Below are positions 47,973 through 58,784 of a stretch of DNA of 64,000 nt, one piece after another. The translations under genes were made by a program, and so were the position numbers. A model generated the notes under the pieces. It was not told the origin of the DNA. It saw only the letters and a program-made list of their open reading frames with translations, and did no database searches. Every line of letters begins with the position of its first letter. Positions within the stretch are counted from its first letter, which is position 1. The stretch is from Epiperipatus broadwayi (taxonomy: Eukaryota > Onychophora > Udeonychophora > Euonychophora > Peripatidae). The DNA lies in assembly GCA_028023455.1 (NCBI GenBank), contig JAQFVV010012575.1, positions 1,608,517-1,672,516 of the forward strand, in the 5' to 3' direction.

Positions 47973-48014
47973 TCCCCAGACTAGTTTCTGGCTTGTGGCC
48001 TTCATCAGTGAGGA
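47973..48014 (-). ncRNA. hammerhead ribozyme (type I), core intact
   Basis: Identical over 42 nt to 13933-13974: UCCUCA, CUGAUGA, GGC/GCC, GAA, ACUAGU, cleavage C, UGGGGA. Confidence 0.8.
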
Positions 48015-48507
48015 GCCTCTAATGCAAACGCTCTAGCAGCCATCTTTTATATCTACTTAACTACAAAACTATGAGAATGAAATTGAAAACACAGTAATAT
48101 TTTCATTCTAAGCACAATAGCTTATATCGATCTGAACTCAGTTCAGTACCCATACATTTTGCTGTCTTTGGCTTTTTTAACAGCAATAGCCACTGCTATC
48201 CTATTAACAGGATTGATGTTAAACCACTAACCATCACATGATCACCATCTCTTATACTAGCACATAATTCTTATTAAACAAGGCAAAACTCTCCATACAG
48301 TAGCATCACCCTGTGCCAACCAGAGTAATCAATGAATGCCCAAAGGCATATGACCCATATTACTATATATAAGCTATTGAGCTTAGATTGAAAATAGTGT
48401 TTTCAACTTCATTCTCATAGTTTTGTAGTTAAGTAGAGATAAAAGATAGCTGCTGGAGGGTTGCATTAGATCCTAAGATCTAGGTGCAGTGCTCTCAGGT
48501 CCAAGGC

Positions 48508-48549
48508 TCTTCACTGACAAAGGCCACAAGCCAGAAACTAGTCTGTGGA
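48508..48549 (+). ncRNA. hammerhead motif, one core base lost
   Basis: Core CUGACAA: the invariant G8 is A. All helices are otherwise as in 13933-13974, with stem I UCUUCA/UGUGGA weakened. Predicted inactive. Confidence 0.6.
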
Positions 48550-48965
48550 TATTGGATGAGTAGGCACTAGATAGGAATTTTATGCACAAACCTTCTGGCA
48601 TCCATTGATTACTCTGGTTGGCATAAAGTGGCACTACTGTATGGGGTGTTTTGCCTTGTTTAATAACAATTATGTGCTAGTATAAGAGATGGTGATCGAA
48701 TAATGTTTAGTGGTTTAACACCAATCCTGCCTAATAGGATAGTGGTGGCTATGGTTGTTAAAGAGCCAAAGACACCAAAATGTATGGGTGGTGTTGAACT
48801 GAGTTCAGACTCATATGACTATATAAGCTATTGAGCTTAGATTAAAAAATATTATTTTTTCCAATTTCATTCTCATAGTTTTATAGTTAAGTAGAAATAA
48901 AAGGTGACTGCTGGAGGGGTGCATTAGATCCTAAGATCTAGGTGCAGTGCTCTCAGATCCAAGGC

Positions 48966-49007
48966 TCCTTACTGATGAAGGCCACAAGCCAGAACCTAGT
49001 CTGGGGA
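48966..49007 (+). ncRNA. hammerhead motif, stem III base changed
   Basis: CUGAUGA and GAA are present, but A15.1 is C (GAAC), losing the A-U pair next to the cleavage site, and stem I starts UCCUUA. Predicted weak or inactive. Confidence 0.6.
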
Positions 49008-50817
49008 TATTGAATAAGTAGGCACTAGATAGGGAATTTATGCTCAAGCCTTCTGGCATCCATTGATTACTCTGGATGGCACAGGGTGGCACTACTGTAT
49101 GGAAAGTTTTGCCTTGATTAATAACAATTATGTGCTAGTATAAGAGATGGTGATCATGTGATGTTTAATGGTTTAATTTGCTGCTTTCACATGGAGGAAG
49201 ACCATAGTTAAAATTTCTTTGGTAGTATTTTTGACCTTTCCATTTGGTATTCAATGTTTACTAATGCTTTTATATGTAGTTTTACTGTTTTTAGTGCTTA
49301 AATAAGATTCTGATGGTATTTTAATATTAATTTTATAAGTCTCAGTCAGTTATTATCATACCGATCAAAAATCATTGGAACATGTTGAAATATGTCTTTC
49401 TGTAAAAATCTATGGAAATTTAATTTTTCAAACAAAATTATGATTTGATTCCCTATTTGATTAATATTCATGTATCTGTTTTGCAGAATAATGCCAGAGA
49501 ATCAAGTAGATTTTTTAATGACAAAATGTATTTTACAGCATCTGGATACCATTTAGTATCAACTATTTTTTTGAACTTTCAAATCCTTTTATAAACTTTT
49601 CATATTACAAAAATATCTTTATGGTTTTAATAATTATTGACAAATTTTATTTTCTAGTTACACTTTTTATTTTGTTTTTGTTCCAAATATTTTTAACATT
49701 CATAATTCTGGATATAGAAGATATATAGCTGTGATATCAATGCAGCTAGAAAGATACAAGTCATTTGCAAGTAATTAATATCTCACACCCTTACATTTAA
49801 AATAAACAAATTTTATAACCATCATCTTAAATTGATTTCTTGTTAAATTTTAATTCAGAGCTCTAAAATGCAGTATTTACTACATAACAATCAAACGTTA
49901 AATTGGTCAAGAAGTTTACACACTGTAATCCAATTTTTCCCAATATCTTGGGGTATATAAAGAAATAGATGCTTTCATCATATATATAGAAAAAGAAGTC
50001 TGCATCACGTTAATAGGAATGTATTGGAGATATTTATGATCTCCCTCCACATGTTATTTGTATCTGTTACTATTATCCTTAATTGTTAGACATAAATTAA
50101 AAATATTTTTATAAGTTGTGACAATTATTATTAATCATGCTTAATAGTAGCTATTTTCAAATTAGAATCCTAAATTTCAATTTGTCTAATGAGATTATAT
50201 AAAGAATTGATTTTATCGCACATTGTTAAGATGTTCTATCAGTAAGAGGTGTTAAATGTTTATAAATCTAATAGTTGTATAGATCTAACTTAGTTCTCAA
50301 ATTTTCTTTTTCTCACGTCAGAATATGATCTCAAACTCTGATTATGAATCAATAGCTCTAATCATCAAGATCACTTATTTTCAACTTTTTTCTCACACTC
50401 ATCTTGGCAGTCACTTTAATAAATTGCATCCTTCATATAAGCAACATGTTTGTAATTAATATAATTGTTATTATTCATTAATCTATATGTTGTATTTTGC
50501 TTAATAATGAGATTTAAAAGCACTAGAATAACAAACAGGATGGATTGATAATACAAATATTTACATTCAATAGTGAAATAGAGTGCTGATTAGTGGGTCG
50601 TGTGAAAGTCTATGCTCATATACCCTAAATATTCAATACTAAAAAAATACAATTAATTCGAGTATAATATATTCCAGATTATAATAAAATGATATTACAT
50701 TAATTGAGTTTGTGCCTTTTCAATGCTTTTTTTTTTTTTTTAAATATGATTAAGTAGCTTGATACATATTATATACCCAATGTTTAAAAATCATTGCTCA
50801 AGATCCAACTTACTTTA

Positions 50818-50818
50818 A

Positions 50819-50854
<36 letters not shown>

Positions 50855-50875
50855 TATTATTATTATTATTATTAT
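50818..50875. repeat. (ATA)n-(ATT)n microsatellite, self-complementary
   Basis: About 11 ATA units switch directly to about 7 ATT units, so the tract can fold on itself. Confidence 0.95.
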
Positions 50876-50954
50876 GTTATTGCTTCTATTGACTACAGTT
50901 TCTGTATAGAATACAAATTATTTATTTTTTAGGTTTCATAAAGTTATATATATA

Positions 50955-51200
50955 TGGAGAGATAGATAATAAAAAAAAGGAGGAGAGAAGATGAGAAAGA
51001 AAATGAGAGAAAAGTAAAACGAATAAGGAAGAGGGAGAGAGGGAGGAGGAAGAAGAAAGAACACAGAATGACAGATAGAAAGAAAATGAGTAAAAAAAGA
51101 AAGTAAAAAAGATGGGCAAAGCAGAGACAAGCCTAAAAAATGCAGAAGAAAAAATGAAAAGGAAGATGAGAGAGAGAGAAAAAAAAAGAGAGAGAAATTA
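50955..51200 (+). repeat. GA-rich polypurine tract
   Basis: Almost all A and G on the plus strand over about 240 bp (GAGAGAGAAAAAAAAAGAG type), with dinucleotide-like stretches near 51170-51195. Confidence 0.9.
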
Positions 51201-52331
51201 CTTCAATTAAAACGCCAAATATAACACTGTATATTATGTTTAACAATTATTTAATATTAATGGCGTTTTAATTTAGATGTTAAAAAAATGACACCAACAT
51301 ACATATATATATATCTTTTTTATTTTTTGCAAATTAATTAGAGCGTTATAAAGCTTTCATAACACGGAAATGAATATTGCTATCGCTGAAATAACATGAT
51401 ATTTCATTTCTAAATGGCTTTTACATTCAAATATTTTGAATTTTTGCCGTCACATTTATCTATTGATTATAATCATAAAATGTCCAGACAAGATTTAAAA
51501 GAAAGCTTAAAATTAAATTTATTAATATTAAAAGTAATTAATGTAGGCATAAATGACGCACAGATATTAATTGGTATGGATTAATTAAAGGCATAATTTT
51601 AAAAAGATTAGTACTGTATAAATTATTGAATTTGAAACTGTGTTCGCGTGTTAATGAAGAAATTATTAAAATGTATTCAGTGAGCACATGAATTGAAAGA
51701 AAAAAAGCAGTGTCTGTGTGTATATATATATTATTTCTGTTCTTTGTTTATTTACATATCTATATGGTAAATCTATAATGCTATTATTTATTTGTAAATT
51801 GGTATTCCGTATTTTTTATTGTTTGATATCTGCACGCAATATTTTGTAAGGATGAGCTAGCTATTCAGTTATTGTATTTTATAAATAACTTATGTATGTA
51901 ATCACGTGATCATAGTTCAGTCCTATCTTGCAGGCATGATAAATGTTATTCGACATTAAAAAATAGATCAACCAATCTCTTATACTATAAAATTATTGTA
52001 TCTAAAGATTTAAAGGAGATAGAAAATATTATTTTTAAAATCATGTGATTAATTATTATGAAGTTGTTTGGATATGCTATTTAATGAATATTGTATCTAT
52101 AAAATTCACATCTTAATATTCAAACATAAAATAATATTTATTAATATTAGAAGCTATACTGATATTCTAGGGCAGATACTGATGTTACATTTCCATCACA
52201 ATTGATGAACATACTATCACATGATAAAAAATCAAGTCATATGACCTAATTTTAATAAAGCTCCTATTTACAAATGTTATATATAGAGTAAGTTAAAAAC
52301 AAACTCTTATGAAGCTTCAAAAATACCCTCA

Positions 52332-52373
52332 ACCTCAGACCGCGGTTTCTGCCTCTAGCGTCATCAGTGAGGT
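52332..52373 (-). ncRNA. hammerhead ribozyme (type I), core intact
   Basis: Minus strand: stem I ACCUCA/UGAGGU (6 bp, fully paired); CUGAUGA; stem II C-GCU-AGA-GGC-A (3 bp, one U-G); GAA; stem III palindrome ACCGCGGU; cleavage C. The least ambiguous ribozyme in the window together with its partner. Confidence 0.85.
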
Positions 52374-52939
52374 GCTAGGGAATAAAAATACTAGAACTAG
52401 TCCAGCATTTTATCAATGCCTAACTATTGAGAAGAAAATCTGAAATTTCAGACATTTAAATGTCCAAAAATCCAGCTATCTAACTCAAATAGCCGTATGT
52501 GACTGAACTAAGTTCAGATACATCATATATTAATAGCTCTAGCAATATAAAATCGCCAAAGCATTAATAGCAAAAAACTAAAATTAAATTGATAAAAAAT
52601 CAAGTCATATGACCTAATTTTAATAGCAAAAAACTAAAATTAAATTGATAAAAAATCAAGTCATATGACCTAATTTTAATAAAGCTCCTAAAAATTAGGT
52701 CATATGACTTGATTTTTTATCAATTTAATTTTAGTTTTTTGCTATTAATGCTTTGGCGATTTTATATTGCTAGAGCTATTAATATATGATGTATCTGAAC
52801 TTAGTTCAGTCACATATGGCTATTTGAGTTAGATAGCTGGATTTTTGGACATTTAAATGTCTGAAAGTTTCAGATTTTCTTCTCAATAGTTAGGCATTGA
52901 TAAAATGCTGGACTAGTTCTAGTATTTTTATTCCCTAGC

Positions 52940-52981
52940 ACCTCACTGATGACGCTAGAGGCAGAAACCGCGGTCTGAGGT
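52940..52981 (+). ncRNA. hammerhead ribozyme (type I), core intact
   Basis: Exact inverse partner of 52332-52373 on the right arm. Confidence 0.85.
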
Positions 52982-53040
52982 TGAGGGTATTTTTGAAGCT
53001 TCATAAGAGTTTGTTTTTAACTTACTCTATATATATATCA

Positions 53041-53515
53041 CATGATTTATGTTTTTTTTTTTTTTTTTTGCTGTTGTTGTTGTTTAATAGCATTTATCAA
53101 TTTTAAATTATGCTTGCAAGAGAGTAAGATGTTTGCCCAAATGATTACATATAATCTGTTTCATGTAATTATTAATTACATATTTTATCTCTACATGCAT
53201 AATATTTGGCATTATGTGTAAAGAATGAAAAATGGATAGAAGGTGTCTTTCTTTATAACATTATATGTTTAATAATTGTAAAACAAGTTTGGAAATGATA
53301 CTTAATAATTATAATTACAACTTAAAATTCTCTTATTAAAATTTAAAAAAAAATCAACAAACCATCTATTAATAAGAATTTATATATATATATTATAGCA
53401 TATGTAGATGCATGGTGAGTAGCATTTTTTGAATAATGCCTGTTAATTTTTAAATGTAAAATGTTACTCAGGATAGCAGATATGCTGTAAGTTAGTTATA
53501 GTTATTATTTCTTTT
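53041..53515. other. AT-rich spacer with a poly-T run
   Basis: Nothing recognised. Confidence 0.4.
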
Positions 53516-53776
53516 TATATCATCATCATCAACCATTATCAATCCACTGCAGGATGAAGGTCTCTCCAAGTTCAATCCATCATTGCTGATCTTTAGCTTC
53601 TCTTCTCCACATCATCCCTGCATACTTTCTTATTTCATCCATCCATCTGACATGTGGTCTCTTTCTGGGTCTTTTAAAATCTCTTGGAATCCGGTTTAAG
53701 ATTTCAATTGCTCGTCTATTATCATCTCTTTTAGCAATATGTCTAGCCCAACTCCACTTTAGTCTTTTAATTTTTG
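53516..53776 (-). pseudogene. RTE LINE 3' end, minus strand
   Basis: Reverse complement of the RTE C-terminus (SWAGHIAKRDD-like, RAIEILNRIPRDFKRPRKRP-like, CAGMMWRREAKDQQ-like), ending in the family's ATGATGATG tail, seen here as CATCATCATCAACC at 53521. 5'-truncated, joined directly to a half foldback at 53795. Confidence 0.85.
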
Positions 53777-53794
53777 TTTAATATGTATATAATT

Positions 53795-53985
53795 AAAACC
53801 ATAAAAATATATGTGAGAGTTATGATGATCTTGACCAACTGATGAGTGCTGGATCAGCAGGAAATATACGTACTGCAGATCATTTATCTTTTTCTTACAA
53901 GTGTGGTCATGTGTATCAGTTGAATGAAATAAACTGGATAGCTGATGGGAGTTTGAAAGTCTGTGTTCAAATCCCCTGTAATAAT
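53795..53985. repeat. half copy of the 35-kb foldback family
   Basis: One arm only (GATCTTGACCAACTGATGAG...CAGATCATTTATCTTTTTCT...GTTTGAAAGTCTGTGTTC). Its translation in the ORF 53759-54040 mirrors those at 35286, which shows common descent, not a gene. Confidence 0.8.
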
Positions 53986-54834
53986 AATAGTTATTTATGT
54001 CTTCTTTAAAATTTATAAAAATTGATAGCCATATATACAATAAGGTTTAATCAAAAATCAAGTAATCTCTTCTGGTGTTGTGAGTCTATTTAAATATAAT
54101 TTAATGTGATCTTAACTGGTCATCTGAGAAACTGATGATCTCGGATTTGATTGATAGAATCATCCTGCAAAAGGTCTAGTGGTTTTTCATACATCATTCC
54201 TGTATACAAGAACATAACTTCTATAAATTTTTATAGAGAGTGTAAATAAATATTAATAGATTACATATTTATGAAATGTTTAATTAATTAATATATGCAT
54301 GTTTAAAATGTTTATTTGAAGACAATTTCATTTAAAAATAAGTTGGATTATAGCTTTTGCCTTGACAGTTAGCATTAAGCCAATTCAAAGGAGGCTTTAA
54401 TTAAATTGTTAATAAAATTCATATTCAAGATTTAATATCAAATTGATCATTGTAAGTCTATTTAGAGAAAACATGAGATACTATATTTGATTTTATTTAA
54501 ACTGGTCTTTTGTGTAGCTGATGATGTTAGGTTTGATTGAAAGAAACATGCCCTGAAAGAGGTTAGTTAATTTTTTATCAAACATCACTGTATATAAGAC
54601 TACATTTTTATAGAGGTGTAAATAAATAATATTAATATATTGTTTTTAAATGGAATTGTTAGGCTTGAGCAGTATATTACCACTTAATTAAAGCTCAAAT
54701 GATTAGATGATTTTTGCACTATTAGTTATATTATGACACAGTGACTAAAGAAAATGTATGTGAGTAAAATAACTATTGATTCATTCACAAACAATGGTGA
54801 CAAAAAAGTACTAGTCTTTACACAGCCTGAAATG
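53986..54834. other. AT-rich spacer
   Basis: Nothing firm. TGATGATCTCGGATTTGATTG near 54133 partly recurs as TGATGATGTTAGGTTTGATTG near 54521, suggesting an old duplication of about 390 bp. Confidence 0.4.
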
Positions 54835-55760
54835 CAAAATCACGGTTGTCACCTTTAGATTGCTCTAACTCAGCTAATTTTTTGGTTACGGTGATGAAAA
54901 AATACCCGTATTAAAGCTTAGAGCAAGGCCTATAAGATGCTGCTCTCTTCTGAATTATTTTACAAGTAAAAAATCAATACTAAGAGGGTTTTAAGTTGAA
55001 CAAAAGAAGAAGGCCAGTTTTGATTGGTTGGATAATCTATTCTCAATCTATTCTCAATTCTTATTGGCTGATGATTCCGTTAAATATTTTTTCACCGCTA
55101 AAATCAAAATATATGTTTTGGAGTGTTTTTTTTATTATGTTTCGTACATATTATAAATAATTTTCATAAAATCTGATAAAAATATAGTTATTTTACAAAA
55201 GTAGTAAGGTTTTATTAAAAAATTGTATACTTTACACGATTGTAAATTGAAAAAGAAACCAGCCATAGCAACAATTTTGACATCTTGTCAAGAGTTGAGA
55301 TTGCTCCAAGCTGTTTATTTGATTTTCAAACAAGATTAATGTTTTAGAATATTTTTCTGGCATTATAATGTATTTTTGGTGTAATTTTTTAATAATATGC
55401 TGAAAGTATAATTATTTTGAAAAAGATGTTAAGATTTTTCCTAAAAAATTCTTAAAAAATTCGTAACTTGAAATCTGGGAGGGATTTAAATGACATTTAC
55501 AATGCTTCTAATTTGCTCGTAATGTTTTCTTTGATTTTTCCGCTTTTGAATATTTCTATAAAATAAAAATATATTTTTGAAATAACTTTCGTTTACTTTC
55601 CTAACATTACAAATAATTAATATACTTTTTGAAAACGAAACTAAAATTAATATATATTAAAAGATGAAAATATTTGTATCAAAGAGTTTGTCACTTGACC
55701 AATTAAAAGTTTCAGAGTTTTACTTCACTTGACCGATAACGAAAGTGATCCATGAAAGTG
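54835..55760 (-). mobile_element. second copy of the piggyBac-like MITE family
   Basis: The reverse complement matches the 4116-4872 insert: TTTTTACTTGTAAAATAATT (4720) with its inverse near 54960, AACGAAAGTT...TTTCAAAAAT (4290) near 55580, and CTTTTAATTGG near 55700. Ends not resolved; diverged and internally rearranged. Confidence 0.6.
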
Positions 55761-55864
55761 CTAGATGAGGCAATATTTTCATACAATCAATAACACTAAT
55801 TTAAATAATAAAAAATCTTACTCTAATTATATGATAAACTAAGTCTGTAATTAAAAAATAATCA

Positions 55865-56745
55865 AGTCATTTATTAATTTCAGAAAATTGTACAAATTCT
55901 TAGGAACAATGCTGCAAGAAGTATTTTGTGAATTAAAATGGGTAGCTAAAGGAGTGAAAGTAAATGGAGATTATTTAAGTCATTTAGATTTTGCAGATGA
56001 TGTGGTTGTTTTTGCAAATAATGCTTTAGAGCTGCAGGAAATGTTGCAAGAGTTATCAGATGAAAGTAGGAAAGATGAATGTTAAAAAGACTAAAGTAAT
56101 GTTTAATGAATTTTCTCAAAATATGAAAATAAAGATTGGTTATGATGAGTTAGAAGAAGTTAACAGCTACAAATATCTTGGTCAGATTATTAATACAGAT
56201 GGAAACATAATGGATGAAATTAATCATAGTATTAAACTTGGTTGGAGTGCTTTTGGTAGAAATAACTTGATACTAAAAGGAAATATGCCTATGTGTGTGA
56301 AAAGAAAGGGTTTTTTAATAAATGTGTTTTACCAGTTCTTACTTATGAATCTGAGACTTGGACACTTAATAGAAAAACAATACAGAGACTTCGGACTATT
56401 AAAAGAAGTATGGAGAATGCATATTGGGAGTAACAAGAAGAGATCGAAAATGCAATATATGGGTAAGAGAACAAACAGGTGTTACTGACCTCAGAAAAAA
56501 TTAAAAGAGTGAAATGGAGTTGGGCTGGACATATTTCTAGAAGAGATGATAATAGATGGACAATTGAAATCTTAAACTGGATTCCAAGACATTGTAAAAG
56601 ACTTAGAAAAAGACCACATGCGAGATGGATGAAATAAGAAAGTGTGCAGGGGTGATGTGGAGAAGAGAAGCTAAAGATCAGATAAAATGGATTGAACTTG
56701 GAGAGACCTTCATCCTGCAGTGGATTGATAATGGTTGATGATGAC
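55865..56745 (+). pseudogene. RTE LINE, RT catalytic region to 3' end
   Basis: Longest RTE copy. The first frame (55888-56085) has KFLGTMLQEVF, GVKVNGDYLSHLDFADDVVVFANN and LQEMLQELSDESRK; FADD is the RT catalytic motif C. A frameshift near 56075 moves to NVKKTKVMFNEF, YKYLGQIINTDGN and KLGWSAFGRNNLILKGNMPM (frame 56060-56488). A second shift near 56308 is followed by TYESETWTL-like, RRDDNRWTIEILNWIPRHCK and CAGVMWRREAK-like parts. Ends ATGGTTGATGATGA at about 56742. The upstream RT motifs and endonuclease are missing: 5'-truncated and frameshifted. Confidence 0.85.
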
Positions 56746-58470
56746 TCTTTCAGAATGGAGCTAACCATTTTTGTGCACAATTTTTTAAGAATCTCTCAGT
56801 AGGAGATTCAATTAAATTCCCAATATTTTATTTCATAAATTTTACCTTTATTTTCAAAATTTTTGAATTATTCACTAAAAATATGTATTTGTAAATGAAA
56901 ATTATTCTAAAAAAATAACATTTAAATTTTTTAAATATGAAAAAATATATTAAAGTGAAATAGATAATAAAATTAGTAAAAACAGTAAGATTTTTTATAA
57001 TGGACAAATTACTACAATTGTTAGTAAAGATATTAAATTTAACAAATTAGATTTATTTTAATTTAGTTTCAAAACTGAAATACTTAAAACTAATGAAATT
57101 GTATTTAAAAGTTAAAATTTTATTTATAATTTTATAAAAATAACAAAAGTTAATTGGCCACAGCAGTGATGAAAATTGAGACAGTCAGTGTCTTTTTCTA
57201 AAATTAAATATTTTTCAATAAAATCTGAGTTTAATTACATTCTTCTTCTAAAAAATAAATATTAAATAAATATTTTTGGTAAAGTAATCATAAATACATA
57301 AAAAAAAACTATGGAAAATATATTTTTTTCACTTTCAAAGTCGAACAAAAGCATGAATACACTCAAAAACATTATTGAGTGGAAAAAACTAAAAACTTCC
57401 ATTCAGTAATGCGATGGACATTTTAATGGTAATAGAAAAAAATTCTATATAATGTTGATATCTTCAGATTTTTTTTAATTAATAGATTAATATGTTTTAG
57501 GTCTAATTTTGCCACTAAATGATAGAAAATATAGAAAACAGTGCTAAAAATAACTGTAAGAAAAAGCCACAAAATAACTTTTATTCTCCAGGATTAGATA
57601 CTAAAAAATCAGTTAAAAAGTTAAGATCACATATTTAATTATTAATTATAAATTAATTTCTTTACTTAATAAATAGAATCAAAAATATTTAATAATTTGG
57701 ATATTTAAATGTATTTTCTAGACGTATAATGCCATTAAATTTCACTTGCAAAATTATTTAATTCTAAAGCATAAAAATAATTATGTTATCTTCACTTAGA
57801 TATCAGCAATAAATTGCTTAATAATGATGATCATAAATCTTCTTTAGTTATAATTTAACTTGGATGCACTCAATGAGCAAGAAATGTCAGTTACTGTTAG
57901 GTTGAGCTACATTTGAATGCAGATTAAATGTTTTAATCATGGATTTAGAAAGTGCTTTTATAATGCAAGAACACACTAAAAAAGAAACGCCATATATAAT
58001 CTATTCTTAAACACAAAATATTTTAATGAACAATTAATTTAACTGATTAAAAAATAGAAAATAATATGCAATTGACAAGATGACTCTGTAACTGCAATTT
58101 CCATGAATGAAGCTTAGATAACGTTATTTAAACTTTCACTATCAAAAACTATTGTTAATAATAATTATTCTTTGGTAAAATATTTTTTATTCTTTTCTTA
58201 GCATGAATAAGTAAAATAAATGCATAAACATATGGCTTGAACTAAAATAATTAATACTGTATATATACATGGACATTCTTGCATTCACCCCTGGCAATCG
58301 ATCGTTCATCTCCTGAAAAAAAGATAAATAGTAATAAAAATTCTACTACTAATATTTTTGTTGAGTACATCACATTAATATTTTCTATAAAAATATAAAC
58401 ATATATACAATTATACATTAGATTACTGAATTATTACACAAACCTGATATAGGAGAATATTAAACTTTTG
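56746..58470. other. AT-rich stretch, nothing recognised
   Basis: No genes or clear repeats. Confidence 0.4.
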
Positions 58471-58484
58471 TATCATATATATAT

Positions 58485-58778
58485 ATATGGGTAAGAGAAC
58501 AAACAGGTGTTACTGACCTCATTGAAAAAATTAAAAGACTGAAGTGGAGTTGGGCTGGACATATTGCTAGAAGATATGATAATAGATGGACAACTGAAAT
58601 CTTAAATTGGATTCCAAGAGATTGTCAAAGACCCAGAAAGAGACCACATGTGAGATGGATGGATGAAATAAGAAAGTGTGCAGGGGTGATGTGGAGAAGA
58701 GAAGCTAAAGATCGGAGGAGATGGATTGAACTTGGAGAGACCTTCATCCTGCAGTGGATTGACAATGGTTGATGATGA
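58485..58778 (+). pseudogene. RTE LINE 3' fragment joined to (TA)n
   Basis: Begins TATGGGTAAGAGAACAAACA immediately after (TA)n and reads WVREQTGVTDLIEKIKRLKW, SWAGHIARRYDNRWTTEILN, RPRKRPHVRWMDEIRKCAGV and WIELGETFILQWIDNG without a frameshift to a TGA, then a GATGATGATGAT tail. The youngest-looking RTE fragment here. Confidence 0.85.
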
Positions 58779-58784
58779 TGATCA

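Larger units (their letters stand above)
47865..49180. mobile_element. multi-unit hammerhead foldback locus
   Basis: Four segments of the 13.4-kb family. A minus unit (47865-48235, GGCAAAACTCTCCATACAGT start, HHR at 47973). A partial minus unit (48236-48345). A plus unit (48345-48710, HHR at 48508). A second plus unit in direct tandem (48711-49175, HHR at 48966), ending GTTTTGCC...GCTAGTATAAGAGATGGTGA. Plus-unit spacing is 458 bp. Palindromes at 48132-48146 and 48794-48808. Each plus unit carries GGATCTAA/GATCTTAGG-type repeats before the ribozyme. No protein. Confidence 0.85.
49181..52205. other. AT-rich stretch with simple repeats
   Basis: No gene. Contains a TAA/TTA microsatellite palindrome (50818-50875) and a purine-rich tract (50955-51200) whose minus-strand ORFs are Ser/Phe-rich noise. 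Confidence 0.45.
52210..53040. mobile_element. large hammerhead palindrome with an internal duplication
   Basis: Outer arms 52262-52570 and about 52735-53025 are near-perfect inverses (AAGTTAAAAACAAACTCTTA...CTCAACCTCAGACCGCGG...). Each arm has an intact HHR, pointing outward (minus on the left, plus on the right). Palindromes CTGAACTAAGTTCAG (52503-52517) and CTGAACTTAGTTCAG (52795-52809). The centre holds direct and inverted copies of AAATCAAGTCATATGACC (52217, 52601, 52654, inverse near 52690), copied from the left flank. (TA)n follows the right arm. Confidence 0.88.

Noticed and set aside
50922-51130. Two Ser/Phe-rich minus-strand ORFs, membrane-protein-like
   Set aside because: They are translations of a simple GA-rich tract; composition explains the hydrophobicity.
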